Below, piece by piece: positions 7,630 through 16,318 of a DNA stretch of 64,000 nucleotides; the stretch's first letter is position 1, and every line of letters begins with the position of its first letter. A program made the translations under genes and the position numbers. Location: the NCBI GenBank assembly GCA_038120095.1, contig JAYOKZ010000011.1:12216-76215 (forward strand). The letters run 5' to 3'. This stretch comes from UBA2589 sp038120095. Lineage in GTDB: Bacteria > Gemmatimonadota > Gemmatimonadetes > Longimicrobiales > Gaopeijiaceae. The notes beneath the pieces were generated by a model, which saw nothing but the letters and a program-made list of their open reading frames with translations, did not search any database and had not been told where the DNA came from.

Positions 7630-9333
7630 CTACATGCTGAGCTCGTGGGCCTCCCCCGCCCCCCGTGGCACTCGTATCAGGTCGACGAGACCCTGTACCT
7701 CAGCCGGCGGTTCGGGTGTGAGCCGCGAAACGACGAGCGTGACAGCGAAGTTCAGGAGCATGCCGAGGGTCCCAATCCCCTCGGGGCTGATCCCGAACCA
7801 CCAGTTCGCTGCACTATTGGCAGCCGGATTCACGAAATTGAAGTAGACGATGTATGCCGCGGTGAACGTGATGCCGCTGACCATGCCCAGAACCGCGCCC
7901 TCCCGAGTGGTTCGTTTCGAGAAGATTCCGAGAATGATCGCCGGGAAGAAGGATGAGGCCGCGAGACCGAAGGCGAACGCTACGACCTGGGCGACAAACC
8001 CGGGCGGATTCATCCCGAAATAGCCGGCCACGATGACGGCTACGCCGGCCGCGATTCGGGCAGCCAGCAGTTCCTGCTTCTCGTTGATTTCAGGCATCAG
8101 ACTGCGCTTGAGCAGATCGTGACTCACGGCCGACGAAATAACGAGCAGAAGCCCGGCAGCCGTTGACAGCGCAGCAGCCAGTCCGCCGGCTGCGACGAGG
8201 CCGATGACCCACGCCGGGAGATTCGCGATCTCGGGGTTGGCCAGAACCATGATGTCACGATCGACCGTGAGTTCGTTCGTCATCGGCGAATCCGGACCCA
8301 CGTACTGGATCCGTCCGTCGCCGTTGGCGTCCTCGAACGTGAGCAGCCCGGTGTCCTCCCACTTGGTGAACCACTCGGGGACCTGCGAATACGGCACATC
8401 CTGAACCGAGTTGATGAGGTTCGTCCGGGCGAATACCGCGACGGCGGGAGCCGTGGTGTAAAGCAGCGAGATGAAGAGGAGTGCCCACCCTACGGAAATC
8501 CGGGCATCGCGCACTCTGGGGACCGTATAGAAGCGGATAATCACATGGGGCAGCCCCGCCGTCCCGACCATCAGCGCTGCGGTGATGAAAAAGACGTCCA
8601 GTGTCGACTTGGTCCCACTCGTGTACGGCCCGAATCCCAACTCGGCGTGGAGTCCGTTCAGTCGCTCCAGAAGCGGGATCCCCGAGGCCTGCTCCACACC
8701 CCCCAGACCGAACTGCGGGATCGGCGTTCCCGTGATCATGAGCGAGAGGAAGATCGCAGGAACCATGAAGGCGAAGATCAGGACGCAGTATTGAGCGACC
8801 TGCGTGTAGGTGATGCCCTTCATCCCACCGAGCACGGCATAGAAGAAGACGATCGCCATCCCGATCCCGACGCCGACGTTGATGTCGACTTCGAGGAATC
8901 GACCGAAGACGATCCCGACCCCCCGCATCTGACCGGCGACATACGTGAACGACACGAAGATGGCGCACACCACGGCCACGATCCGGGCGAGCTGGGAGTA
9001 GTACCGGTCACCGACGAAGTCCGGCACGGTGAAGGCCCCATACTTGCGCAGATACGGCGCGAGAAGGAGGGCCAGCAGCACATAGCCGCCCGTCCAGCCC
9101 ATGAGATACACCGAGCCGTCGTAACCCATGAAGGAGATGAGCCCGGCCATCGAAATGAACGATGCAGCGCTCATCCAGTCTGCCGCGGTCGCCATCCCGT
9201 TGGCGAGCGGCGATACCCCGCCCCCTGCGACATAGAAATCCTTCGTGGACGACGCACGCGACCAGACCGCGATTCCGATGTAGAGAGCGAACGACGCCGC
9301 GACGAGCAGGAAGGTCCACGCCTGAACGTTCAT
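7630..9333 (-). CDS. Sodium:solute symporter large subunit (SSS family, VC_2705-like)
   Basis: 567 aa, about 13 membrane helices. The LeuT-fold sodium symporter pattern is clear: an N-terminal segment with TKDFYVAGGGVSPLANGMA, a helix with AADWMSAASFISMAGL, and the long helical core. It resembles acetate/ActP-like carriers and the two-component type in which a DUF4212 small subunit is encoded just upstream. That is the case here: the ATG at 9333 overlaps the DUF4212 stop by 4 bp (ATGA), which also decides the start; the 60 extra residues that the frame allows upstream are only the other reading of the DUF4212 gene. Last gene of the five-gene operon. Likely imports a small carboxylate or amino acid with Na+. 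Confidence 0.9.
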   Translation of the reverse strand: MNVQAWTFLLVAASFALYIGIAVWSRASSTKDFYVAGGGVSPLANGMATAADWMSAASFISMAGLISFMGYDGSVYLMGWTGGYVLLALLLAPYLRKYGAFTVPDFVGDRYYSQLARIVAVVCAIFVSFTYVAGQMRGVGIVFGRFLEVDINVGVGIGMAIVFFYAVLGGMKGITYTQVAQYCVLIFAFMVPAIFLSLMITGTPIPQFGLGGVEQASGIPLLERLNGLHAELGFGPYTSGTKSTLDVFFITAALMVGTAGLPHVIIRFYTVPRVRDARISVGWALLFISLLYTTAPAVAVFARTNLINSVQDVPYSQVPEWFTKWEDTGLLTFEDANGDGRIQYVGPDSPMTNELTVDRDIMVLANPEIANLPAWVIGLVAAGGLAAALSTAAGLLLVISSAVSHDLLKRSLMPEINEKQELLAARIAAGVAVIVAGYFGMNPPGFVAQVVAFAFGLAASSFFPAIILGIFSKRTTREGAVLGMVSGITFTAAYIVYFNFVNPAANSAANWWFGISPEGIGTLGMLLNFAVTLVVSRLTPEPPAEVQGLVDLIRVPRGAGEAHELSM

Positions 9334-9659
9334 GAGCTCGCCCCCTCGTCCACGTCGAACTCGCGGTCGAGGTCGTTCATGAGCTTCACGTAGACGAAAA
9401 TCAGGATCACGAACGCGTAGATCGCACCCTGCTGCGCGAACCAGAAGCCGAGCGGGAAGTTCGTGAAGGGCAGCGTGAACGCGTTGAGCGCCTCCGCAAA
9501 GACGATCCCGCACAGGTACGAGACCACGAACCAGACGACGAGCAGGATGCCCAGAAGTCGGATGTTGCGGCGCCAGTACTCGGCGTGTCGTGCGGCGGTG
9601 TCGGGGTGGGGCATGGACGGGCTCCCGTCCGGGACGCCCTGATTGGTTGGCTCCGTCAT
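9330..9659 (-). CDS. DUF4212 small subunit of sodium:solute symporter
   Basis: 109 aa with two membrane helices (about residues 35-60 and 75-97) and charged tails. Matches the DUF4212 / 'sodium symporter small subunit' family, which is found next to and thought to act with the VC_2705-type large symporter subunit. The ATG at 9659 overlaps the cyanophycinase-like stop codon by 4 bp (ATGA), and its own stop overlaps the large subunit start by 4 bp. These two tight junctions support co-translation and a stoichiometric complex in the inner membrane. Confidence 0.85.
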   Translation of the reverse strand: MTEPTNQGVPDGSPSMPHPDTAARHAEYWRRNIRLLGILLVVWFVVSYLCGIVFAEALNAFTLPFTNFPLGFWFAQQGAIYAFVILIFVYVKLMNDLDREFDVDEGASS

Positions 9660-10597
9660 GATCCGCTCCCCCACGGCTTCTTCTCGACCCCCTGAATGGG
9701 GCTCTGTGTCATGGATGGCCTGGTGCTCTCCCGAGTCGCGAGATTGATCCGATCGCCGGGAGCGAGGAAGTAGAACTTTCCGTCACCACCGATCGTGCTC
9801 TGATTGTCGTAGACGAGGACGAACGATTCGCCGATCACCTGCCCGCGATCACCCTGGACCACCAGTGCGGTGTCCTCGTCGATGCCGATCCCGAGGAGTT
9901 CGGGGTGGGCCTCGATGACCTCGATCAGGTCGAACTGCCGGTTGCGCATGAGGACGTGCTGGTCGATACCGACGTTTTTGAGGTAGCCGAAGCCGCGCTG
10001 GTGGTCGCCCATCATGATGGTGTTCGTCCGCGTGTCCCCGCGGACCAGGAAGGAGCCCTGGATCGAGGCCCCGGCCGAGGACCCACCGATGACACCGCCG
10101 CGATCGAGAACCTCCCGGAACGCCTCTTCCGTCTTCGTCCCGCCGTACGCGTCGACCAGCCTCCACTGACGACCTCCGAAGAAGAAGACGCCTGCGGCCG
10201 TTCGAAGCGGCTCGATGAATTCATCGGTGTCGGCTTCCGCAGGGTCGATCGTATGGAGGAGCGTGAGATTGCGGGCGCCGTGGTCGCGCCACGCGTTCAT
10301 CCCCTGATAGAACTCGTCGTATTCGGCCGCGCCGCCGGCCGTCGGAACGAGCACGATGTGCGCATCGGGTCCGCCCGCGAGGTCGATGAATCGTTCGTAG
10401 ATCTCCGCGGACCGCATCGCACCGCCGACGATCACCAGCGAACCGCGCTCCGGTCCGACCTCCGGGGGTGGTGGACCCTGCTGGATCTGAGTCACGGCAG
10501 GCGCTGGCCAAAACGCCATGACCAGCGCGAAGGAGAGAGCCGCCACGATTCGAGGCGGACGGCCGCACCGTGCAGCCGCCGGATGAGTGAGGGTCAT
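9656..10597 (-). CDS. Exported cyanophycinase-like serine peptidase (S51)
   Basis: 313 aa. The first ~35 residues form a Sec signal peptide, unlike classical cytoplasmic cyanophycinases. The nucleophile elbow GGSSAGAS (catalytic Ser174) and the downstream DQH (His214) match the peptidase S51 family, which includes cyanophycinase and dipeptidase E; GGRQWR just before the elbow is another family hallmark. Cyanophycinase cleaves cyanophycin to beta-Asp-Arg dipeptides; the exact substrate of this one is inferred only. It is sandwiched between two symporters in an operon with 4-bp overlaps on both sides, so it probably generates in the periplasm or outside what one of the carriers imports. Confidence 0.82.
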   Translation of the reverse strand: MTLTHPAAARCGRPPRIVAALSFALVMAFWPAPAVTQIQQGPPPPEVGPERGSLVIVGGAMRSAEIYERFIDLAGGPDAHIVLVPTAGGAAEYDEFYQGMNAWRDHGARNLTLLHTIDPAEADTDEFIEPLRTAAGVFFFGGRQWRLVDAYGGTKTEEAFREVLDRGGVIGGSSAGASIQGSFLVRGDTRTNTIMMGDHQRGFGYLKNVGIDQHVLMRNRQFDLIEVIEAHPELLGIGIDEDTALVVQGDRGQVIGESFVLVYDNQSTIGGDGKFYFLAPGDRINLATRESTRPSMTQSPIQGVEKKPWGSGS

Positions 10598-12087
10598 GAC
10601 GAGGTCTCCGGATAGATCTGTCGCTCCACTTCACCGTGGATGCGATCGCGCGTGGCCTGTGAGGGGGGATCCGTCACGGCCGACACCCCGAGCGCAACGG
10701 CCGTATTGAAGAGCAGCGCCCAGATGCCGCCGTGAAGCCCGAGCGGATGCGGCATGACGACCAGCGTGACGTAGAGCACGCCGAGCCCCACCCCGAGTCC
10801 GGCCAGCACACCGGCTCGAGTCAGTGTCCGCTGCGTCGGAAAGCAGACCCCGAGAATGGCCGGCATGAGCTGCAACGCACCCGACCCGCTCAGGGTTACG
10901 AGGACGACCAGGAAGTCGAAGGTGCGCACCGAGAGGAAGTAGCCGACCACCAGCAACGCGGCGACGATGCCACGGCCGACCCAGACATAGTGGCTCTGCT
11001 CACGGTCGGGAGCCATGTAGCGCTGGTACACGTCGCGGGTGAGCACGCTCATGTTCGCATGGAGAATCGAGTCGAGCGTCGACATGGCGGCGGCGGTAGC
11101 ACCTGCCAGGATGACCCCCGTCAGGATGGGCGGGGCGTGCGCGAAGAGGAGCTCGGGGAAGATCCGATCGGGCACGTCGAGACCCGGCATCGCAACCGCT
11201 CCCCCGAGGCCGACGAGCGCGGCCGGCACGTACAGGGTCATCAGGTAGATCGGCGTCGTCGCCCCCAGCAACTTGAGCGTCTTCGCGTCCACCGCCGTGT
11301 AGTACCGGATCATCATGTGCGGCTGGAAAATGATCCCGAACGACAGGGTGATCGTCATGCCGAGCCACATGCCCGGCGTGAAGAAACCTTCAGGGCCCGG
11401 CAGGCTCAGCAGGTCGGGACGCTGCGCACGGACCTCGGCCCACAGCTGCAGCGGTCCGCCGAAGAGATCGTACGCCAGGTACATCGCGCCGACCCAGACG
11501 GCGATGTACATCCAGACGCCCTGGATCACGTCCGTCCAATAGACGGCCCTCAGCCCGCCAGCCATCAGGTACGCGGCCGCAACGACCAGAAGGATCAGGG
11601 TGCCGAGTTCGAAGGAGATACGGTCCCCTGACGCGATGTTGATGATGTACCCCAACCCCTGCGCCTGCACCTGGATGTACAGGATCGTGAAGACCACGGA
11701 GACGATCGCCACGGCAACACGGACCGCCTCCGACTCGTAGAAGTCGGCGAGCATGTCGGCGGGCGTGATGTACCCGTTCGCCTTGCCGAGCGCCCAGATC
11801 CTCGGGCCCAGCACGTACGTGACCGCACCGACCAGCACCGTCCATGTTCCAGCCGCCCAGAATCCGATCCCGTGCGTGTAGAAGAAGCCCCCGGACCCCA
11901 GGAACGCGAAGGCCGAGTGAAAGGTGGCGACGACCGTCAGATAGAGGACGACGAAGCCGGCTTTCCGGCCGTAGAGGAGGAAGTCCTCCATGTCGACCGA
12001 CATCCGCTGATTCGCGATGACGCCGAGGACGATCGTCGCCAGCAGATAGGCGAAGATCAGGCTCGTCGCAACGACCCAGGGCTCCAC
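10594..12087 (-). CDS. Sodium:solute symporter (SSS family) with DUF3311 partner
   Basis: 497 aa, about 13 membrane helices, typical SSS architecture (DFLLYGRKAGF near the N-terminus, YITPADMLADFYES, then the helical core including a GGLRAVYWTDVIQG segment). It is a different subfamily from the symporter at 7630-9333 and is preceded by a DUF3311 gene whose stop codon lies 1 bp away, the usual arrangement for monocarboxylate/proline-type carriers with a DUF3311 helper. Its stop overlaps the start of the cyanophycinase-like gene (ATGA). Substrate unknown; amino acids, peptide-derived carboxylates or pyruvate-like acids are plausible. Confidence 0.88.
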   Translation of the reverse strand: MEPWVVATSLIFAYLLATIVLGVIANQRMSVDMEDFLLYGRKAGFVVLYLTVVATFHSAFAFLGSGGFFYTHGIGFWAAGTWTVLVGAVTYVLGPRIWALGKANGYITPADMLADFYESEAVRVAVAIVSVVFTILYIQVQAQGLGYIINIASGDRISFELGTLILLVVAAAYLMAGGLRAVYWTDVIQGVWMYIAVWVGAMYLAYDLFGGPLQLWAEVRAQRPDLLSLPGPEGFFTPGMWLGMTITLSFGIIFQPHMMIRYYTAVDAKTLKLLGATTPIYLMTLYVPAALVGLGGAVAMPGLDVPDRIFPELLFAHAPPILTGVILAGATAAAMSTLDSILHANMSVLTRDVYQRYMAPDREQSHYVWVGRGIVAALLVVGYFLSVRTFDFLVVLVTLSGSGALQLMPAILGVCFPTQRTLTRAGVLAGLGVGLGVLYVTLVVMPHPLGLHGGIWALLFNTAVALGVSAVTDPPSQATRDRIHGEVERQIYPETSS

Positions 12088-12088
12088 C

Positions 12089-12316
12089 TCAGACCCCCTT
12101 GTTCCACGCCCACAGCAGCACGCCGATCAGCGCTGCATAGATCGCGAGCAAACCCCGGAACAGCAGGGGTGCACCTCCGATCCATACATCCGGTTGATCC
12201 AGGATGACATGCGTAAACGGAGGCATGGCCAATAGGAAAAGGACGACGAACCCGGCTGTGGCGATACGGCCCTCACGGGTTCGAGGAACGAAGTGGGATC
12301 TGGGTTGCTGGCTCAT
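12089..12316 (-). CDS. DUF3311 small membrane protein
   Basis: 75 aa with two membrane helices (residues about 18-38 and 50-70) and a basic N-terminal tail. DUF3311 proteins are recurrently encoded directly before sodium:solute symporters and are assumed to be small accessory subunits. This is the first gene of the five-gene operon; the symporter ATG at 12087 follows its stop codon directly. Upstream lies a roughly 200-bp divergent region shared with the outer-membrane protein gene. Confidence 0.75.
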   Translation of the reverse strand: MSQQPRSHFVPRTREGRIATAGFVVLFLLAMPPFTHVILDQPDVWIGGAPLLFRGLLAIYAALIGVLLWAWNKGV

Positions 12317-12523
12317 GGGCAGCGAACATGCCCTTCGGCCCGGCAGCGCGCCAGCGGTCCGAATGAGACCATGTCCTCCCTTGGGGACACTCCAGGTCTT
12401 GCTCCCAACAGAGCCCTGGCCATCTAAAACGTTGTCTTGTTATCACTTACACGGGAAATTTTGAATGGCACGCCGTATGCTACCTTCCACAGTGCCCGCT
12501 GGAACGATGGCATGGAGGAGATG

Positions 12524-13213
12524 ATGAGACGTTCAACGTGCGCCGCAATCATGCTGGTGACCGCGCTGACGGCGTCACCCAACGTCCTCGAGGCCCGGCA
12601 ATCCGGTCCCCGCGAGGCGGTCGGCCTGAGTTTCCTCGCAGCCAATCCGATCGGCGAGATGGGCACACTCGTCGATCACGGCTTCGGGATGGAGGCCTCC
12701 GCCGGAGCGCCAATGGCGGCGAGCGGCCACCTGCGGCTGCGTGTGGACCTCGGCGTGGTGATCTACGGTTGGGAACAGATCTACTACTGTGATTTCACCT
12801 GCCGGGTGGGCTCCGATGTAACCACGACGAATTCGATCCTGTACGGAACCATCGGACCGGAGGTCGTGCTCCTGCGAGGCGATATCGAGCCCTACCTTCA
12901 CGCCGGAGCGGGTGTCTCTCTGTTTACAACCTCGTCGCATATGGACGACGAGTACGGGTACGGACCGTATCTGGAGACTACCAACTACGCCGATGCGGTG
13001 TTCGGCTTGAGGTACGGAGGCGGCATCCGACTCCGCACGGGCAAGCGAACCTTCATCGACCTCGGCATCGACAAGATCGACAACCAGGTCGCCAGCTATC
13101 TGACCGAAGGGGACGTGGTGGACCAGCCAGATGGCTCGGTGCTCCTGTACCCCAACCGGTCGGACGCCGATCTGGTGAGTTTTCGGTTGGGCGTGACCTT
13201 TGCTTTCCGGTAG
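12524..13213 (+). CDS. Outer-membrane beta-barrel protein
   Basis: 229 aa. Start at 12524 is chosen because GGAGG at 12514-12518 is 5 bp upstream and because MRRSTCAAIMLVTALTA makes a good Sec signal peptide; the frame is open earlier. The mature part alternates polar and aromatic residues in short strands separated by Gly/Asp turns and ends in a strand (SFRLGVTFAFR) whose penultimate Phe is typical of outer-membrane barrels. Two cysteines (YCDFTC) sit in one extracellular loop and could form a disulfide. Resembles OmpA-like or opacity-type barrels of the 8-strand class; function unknown. Confidence 0.7.
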   Translation: MRRSTCAAIMLVTALTASPNVLEARQSGPREAVGLSFLAANPIGEMGTLVDHGFGMEASAGAPMAASGHLRLRVDLGVVIYGWEQIYYCDFTCRVGSDVTTTNSILYGTIGPEVVLLRGDIEPYLHAGAGVSLFTTSSHMDDEYGYGPYLETTNYADAVFGLRYGGGIRLRTGKRTFIDLGIDKIDNQVASYLTEGDVVDQPDGSVLLYPNRSDADLVSFRLGVTFAFR

Positions 13214-13234
13214 TCAGGTCTCTGCTCGCGGTGC

Positions 13235-13280
13235 GGGGCCGTCCCTCGTGAGCTCCGCTCACGTCCCACGGGGCGGCCCC
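13235..13280. terminator. Bidirectional terminator-like hairpin
   Basis: A long nested hairpin between the convergent outer-membrane protein gene and menE. Inner stem CGTGAGC/GCTCACG (13247-13253 with 13257-13263, loop TCC) and outer stem GGGGCCG/CGGCCCC (13235-13241 with 13274-13280), extended by three G-C pairs and a wobble. No T-run follows on either strand, so it may act as a transcript end or stabiliser and not as a classical intrinsic terminator. Confidence 0.5.
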
Positions 13281-14593
13281 TACTGCGAGTGAAGACCTCG
13301 AAATACCGAGCGCACTCCGGACCGGTCGACCTTCCCATTGGCATTCCGTGGAAGGTCGCCACCGACATGCCAGAAGCGAGGGCGACTCGACGAGGTCATG
13401 GTGGCGGTGGCCCACGCCTGGATGTCGCCGAGGTCCAGTTCATCCGCGACCGGCACGACCCACGCCGCCACACGTTCGCCCCAGACGTCATCGGGCAGTC
13501 CAATCACACAGGCGTCGAGAACCGAAGGATGCGCCCGCAGCGCTTCCTCGATCGTGATCGCATCGAGCGTGACCCCACCCGTTACGATCCGGTCGATCCG
13601 CCGCCCTGTCACGGAGAGTCGCCCCTCCGAGTCGACCGTTCCCAGATCCCCGGTGTGATACCACCCCTCCGAGTCCACGAGATTCGGCGCGTCCCTGGAG
13701 ACGTATCCGAGCGCTTGCGTGGGACCTCGGGCCAGAATCTCTCCGTCATCGGAGATCCGGACCTCGACCCCCGGCAATGGGCACCCGACGTCCGTCCGAC
13801 CCGCCCGAACCTCTGCCACCGAGGACGTCGCGATCTGAGAGGTCATCTCGGTCGCTCCGTACGTGAGAGCGATCGGCCACCCGCCTTCAACGGCGCGAGC
13901 AACGAGTCCCTCCGGTGCATGTGCTCCTCCGATCAGCAGGGAGCGAAGCCGAACCGGCGCCTCGCGGTCTCCCCAAGCCTCAAGCAGGTGGTGAAGCTGC
14001 GTCGGCACCAGGGACAGGTGGGTCGGCCCCTCGTCGGACTCGAGAGCACCCACCACCCGGGGGACGTCGAATCGTCCGGTGGCGATCAGACGATTCCCGA
14101 GGAGCAACGCTCTGGTGATCAACGCGAGGCCACCGACGTGCGCGGGCGACAGGGATGCGAACCAGACGTCGTCGGGTTGCAGGTCGAGGCGAAGTCGCGA
14201 CGCCCGCGCACTCGTCTGAAGCGCATCCCACGACAGCGCGACACCTCTCGGCGATCCCGAGGTTCCCGAGGTCCACAGGACGGTGCACGTACCGTCGGGC
14301 AGCGCTGCAGCTGCCAGCGTTTCTCCAGCCCGGTTTCGCTCCGACGGTGTCAATCCCGGGTTCAGCGGCGCCGCTACCAACCCGGCGGCCCAGGTCCCGA
14401 GCAGTTCAACGATGCCATCGACAGTCGACTCGACAGTGATGGGGTGCACCGCTCCAGGGGACGCCTCCCCCCGTAGTCGGGTCGCAACCTGGATCACCCG
14501 CGTGTTGAGGGCGTCCAGCGTCATGGTACCGGTGTCGTCACCGAGGACGCCGGCCGACCCCGAAACCGGGCACCGAGCAAGCAGATCCATCAT
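13280..14593 (-). CDS. menE: o-Succinylbenzoate--CoA ligase
   Basis: 437 aa. Adenylate-forming enzyme of menaquinone synthesis: activates o-succinylbenzoate with ATP and joins it to CoA. Signature residues are in order: the P-loop TSGTSGSPRG, the ATP/substrate motif TYGATEMT, the hinge HTGDLG followed by GRRIDRIVTGG, and the C-terminal Lys in NANGKVDR. The protein is shorter than general acyl-CoA synthetases, as MenE usually is. Assignment to MenE over other acyl ligases rests on the adjacent menA (4 bp upstream) and the men cluster. Start ATG at 14593 or the next ATG at 14590. Last gene of the men operon. Confidence 0.85.
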   Translation of the reverse strand: MMDLLARCPVSGSAGVLGDDTGTMTLDALNTRVIQVATRLRGEASPGAVHPITVESTVDGIVELLGTWAAGLVAAPLNPGLTPSERNRAGETLAAAALPDGTCTVLWTSGTSGSPRGVALSWDALQTSARASRLRLDLQPDDVWFASLSPAHVGGLALITRALLLGNRLIATGRFDVPRVVGALESDEGPTHLSLVPTQLHHLLEAWGDREAPVRLRSLLIGGAHAPEGLVARAVEGGWPIALTYGATEMTSQIATSSVAEVRAGRTDVGCPLPGVEVRISDDGEILARGPTQALGYVSRDAPNLVDSEGWYHTGDLGTVDSEGRLSVTGRRIDRIVTGGVTLDAITIEEALRAHPSVLDACVIGLPDDVWGERVAAWVVPVADELDLGDIQAWATATMTSSSRPRFWHVGGDLPRNANGKVDRSGVRSVFRGLHSQ

Positions 14594-14597
14594 CGAC

Positions 14598-15503
14598 TCA
14601 GCCGAAGGCCAGTCCCGCCCCCATCAGTACGCCGTAGACCACCACGACCCGCGCTGTGGCACCGAGCGCCGGAATCAGCTCGGCCGGATGCCGGTACCGA
14701 AACGCGGTACGCACCGGGCCCACCCCCAGCGGGATGGCGAACAGCGACAGGAGCGATGCGCTCGGCCACGAAAACAACCGCCATCCGAGTACCGGCACAC
14801 AGGCACCGACAGCGAAGAGAAGCACCAATTCAATCCGAGTACCCGCCACCCCGAGCCGAACGGCGAGCGTACGCTTTCCCGCTCGGAGGTCGGTGTCGAC
14901 ATCGCGCAGATTGTTCACCACCAGGATCGCGGTGCTCAAGGCGCCAAGGCCCGTACCCGCGAGCAAGGCATCGGGGGGCCAGCTGAGCGCCTGAACGAAG
15001 TAGGTACCCCCGACCGCGATCAGACCGAAGAAGAGGAAAACGAAGACGTCTCCAAGCCCATGGTACGCAAGGGGAAACGGTCCACCCGTATAGGCGACGG
15101 CACACACGACGGACGCGAGCCCGATGGCGATGATCGGCCATCCGGCGACCGCGACGAGGTACAGACCCACGAGCATCGCTGCACCCAGCACGATGAACAT
15201 CACCCGCTTCACGGTGGCAGGCTCGATCAGCCCCGCGTGTGTCACCCGCGTCGGGCCAACACGGTCGTCATTGTCGCCGCCCCGAACGAAGTCGTAGTAG
15301 TCGTTCGCGAGGTTCGTGCCGATCTGAATCAGGATCGCACCGACCAGCGCCGCAACGGCCGGGAGGAGAACGAAGACTCCATCGTGAGCAGCGAGTCCCG
15401 CACCTGTCACAACGGGCGCCACGGCTGCGGTCAGCGTGCGGGGACGGGCAGCCAGGACCCACGCCCGGGCCCGCCCGACGGAGAGGGTCGTGTCCGTACT
15501 CAC
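14598..15503 (-). CDS. menA: 1,4-Dihydroxy-2-naphthoate polyprenyltransferase
   Basis: 301 aa, about eight or nine membrane helices; UbiA superfamily. Transfers the polyprenyl chain to DHNA to give demethylmenaquinone. The first Asp-rich Mg/diphosphate motif is visible in NLANDYYDFVRGGDNDDR, followed by GPTRVTHAGLI typical of MenA; the second motif is NLRDVDTDLRAGKRTLAVRLG. Start is a GTG at 15503, 4 bp after the cyclophilin stop, giving the usual cytosolic N-terminus (STDTTLSVGRARAWVLAARPRT shortened in other MenA). The open frame continues about 94 codons upstream but this overlaps the cyclophilin gene in another frame and is rejected. Confidence 0.9.
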   Translation of the reverse strand: MSTDTTLSVGRARAWVLAARPRTLTAAVAPVVTGAGLAAHDGVFVLLPAVAALVGAILIQIGTNLANDYYDFVRGGDNDDRVGPTRVTHAGLIEPATVKRVMFIVLGAAMLVGLYLVAVAGWPIIAIGLASVVCAVAYTGGPFPLAYHGLGDVFVFLFFGLIAVGGTYFVQALSWPPDALLAGTGLGALSTAILVVNNLRDVDTDLRAGKRTLAVRLGVAGTRIELVLLFAVGACVPVLGWRLFSWPSASLLSLFAIPLGVGPVRTAFRYRHPAELIPALGATARVVVVYGVLMGAGLAFG

Positions 15504-15507
15504 CCGA

Positions 15508-16173
15508 TCAGCGCCAGCTGCCCCGTATGCGAGTCTCGATAATCGAGTCGAGCTGGGGGTACTCCCGACGCAGATAGTCATTCCCCTGGAGCCGGATCGA
15601 GTCCTGGCTCGGGGTACGGTCCGCGTACGCGCCGTAGAAGCCGGCCGGGACCTCCGCCCCCTCGGTAATCTCTCCGATTGGGGGATAACCCGTAACGCCA
15701 CCCGAGGAGAGGGCGTCCAGGCGCTGATTGTCGGTGAGATTGATATAGAGCTGAAAGCTGCGCGTTCTCGGACCTGCGCGGGCAAAGCTCACGGTGCCCC
15801 GCAGGTTACTCCCCACGACCGGCTCATCATCGAGCGGATTGGCACGCCATGCAGAGTCGCGAGCAGGATCGCCCGAGTAGCCCCACTGGGCGACGAAGCC
15901 ATCGACCATCCGATAGACCCTCGCGCCGGCGTAGAAATTGTTGTCCATGAGGTGCCAGATGCGATCGACGGCCTTGGGCGACCAGTAGCGACGCATCTTG
16001 ACGGTCATCGTGCCTTCACTGGTCTCGATGTCCACGAGGAAGGAGTCGGGAGCCTGCACCGCAAAATCCTCGGCCGTCGGGCGGTACAGGGCCGCATTCG
16101 GTCCTGTGCACGCAACCACGCCCAGCATGCCCAGGGCAGGCAGCACGAGCCGCGGCAGGATACGGCTCGTCAC
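15508..16173 (-). CDS. Cyclophilin-type peptidyl-prolyl isomerase lipoprotein
   Basis: 221 aa from a GTG at 16173 with GGGAG upstream; a lipobox VVAC (GMLGVVAC) shows it is an exported lipoprotein. The cyclophilin fold is recognisable: SEGTMTVKM, the segment FYAGARVYRMVDGFVAQWGYSGDP in place of the usual RVI-x-F-x-QGGD, and RSFQLYINLTDNQRLD in place of the QFFI motif. Substitutions in the active site (Gln-Trp-Gly in place of Gln-Gly-Gly) may lower isomerase activity. It lies inside the men gene cluster between menD (145 bp) and menA (4 bp), with no obvious link to quinone synthesis; it may simply share the transcript. Confidence 0.82.
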   Translation of the reverse strand: MTSRILPRLVLPALGMLGVVACTGPNAALYRPTAEDFAVQAPDSFLVDIETSEGTMTVKMRRYWSPKAVDRIWHLMDNNFYAGARVYRMVDGFVAQWGYSGDPARDSAWRANPLDDEPVVGSNLRGTVSFARAGPRTRSFQLYINLTDNQRLDALSSGGVTGYPPIGEITEGAEVPAGFYGAYADRTPSQDSIRLQGNDYLRREYPQLDSIIETRIRGSWR

Positions 16174-16318
16174 CGGATGGCTCCCTGCAGCGATACTGCG
16201 GGACAGGGTGGGATCGGCGAAGCGACCCGATCGAATGATTTCATCGTTTGCTGCGCGGTGGTGGTCGTGCGCGGAGAAGCTACCGGGACACCGATTCCCG
16301 CGTGAGAGGCGAAGTTCC

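Noticed and set aside
8545..9393. Plus-strand open frame opposite the symporter
   Set aside because: Membrane-protein codons read in reverse give the charged, His/Asp/Arg-rich composition seen; not a gene.
9334..9513. N-terminal extension of the symporter frame
   Set aside because: It reads through the DUF4212 gene in another frame; the ATGA overlap at 9330-9333 gives the normal start.
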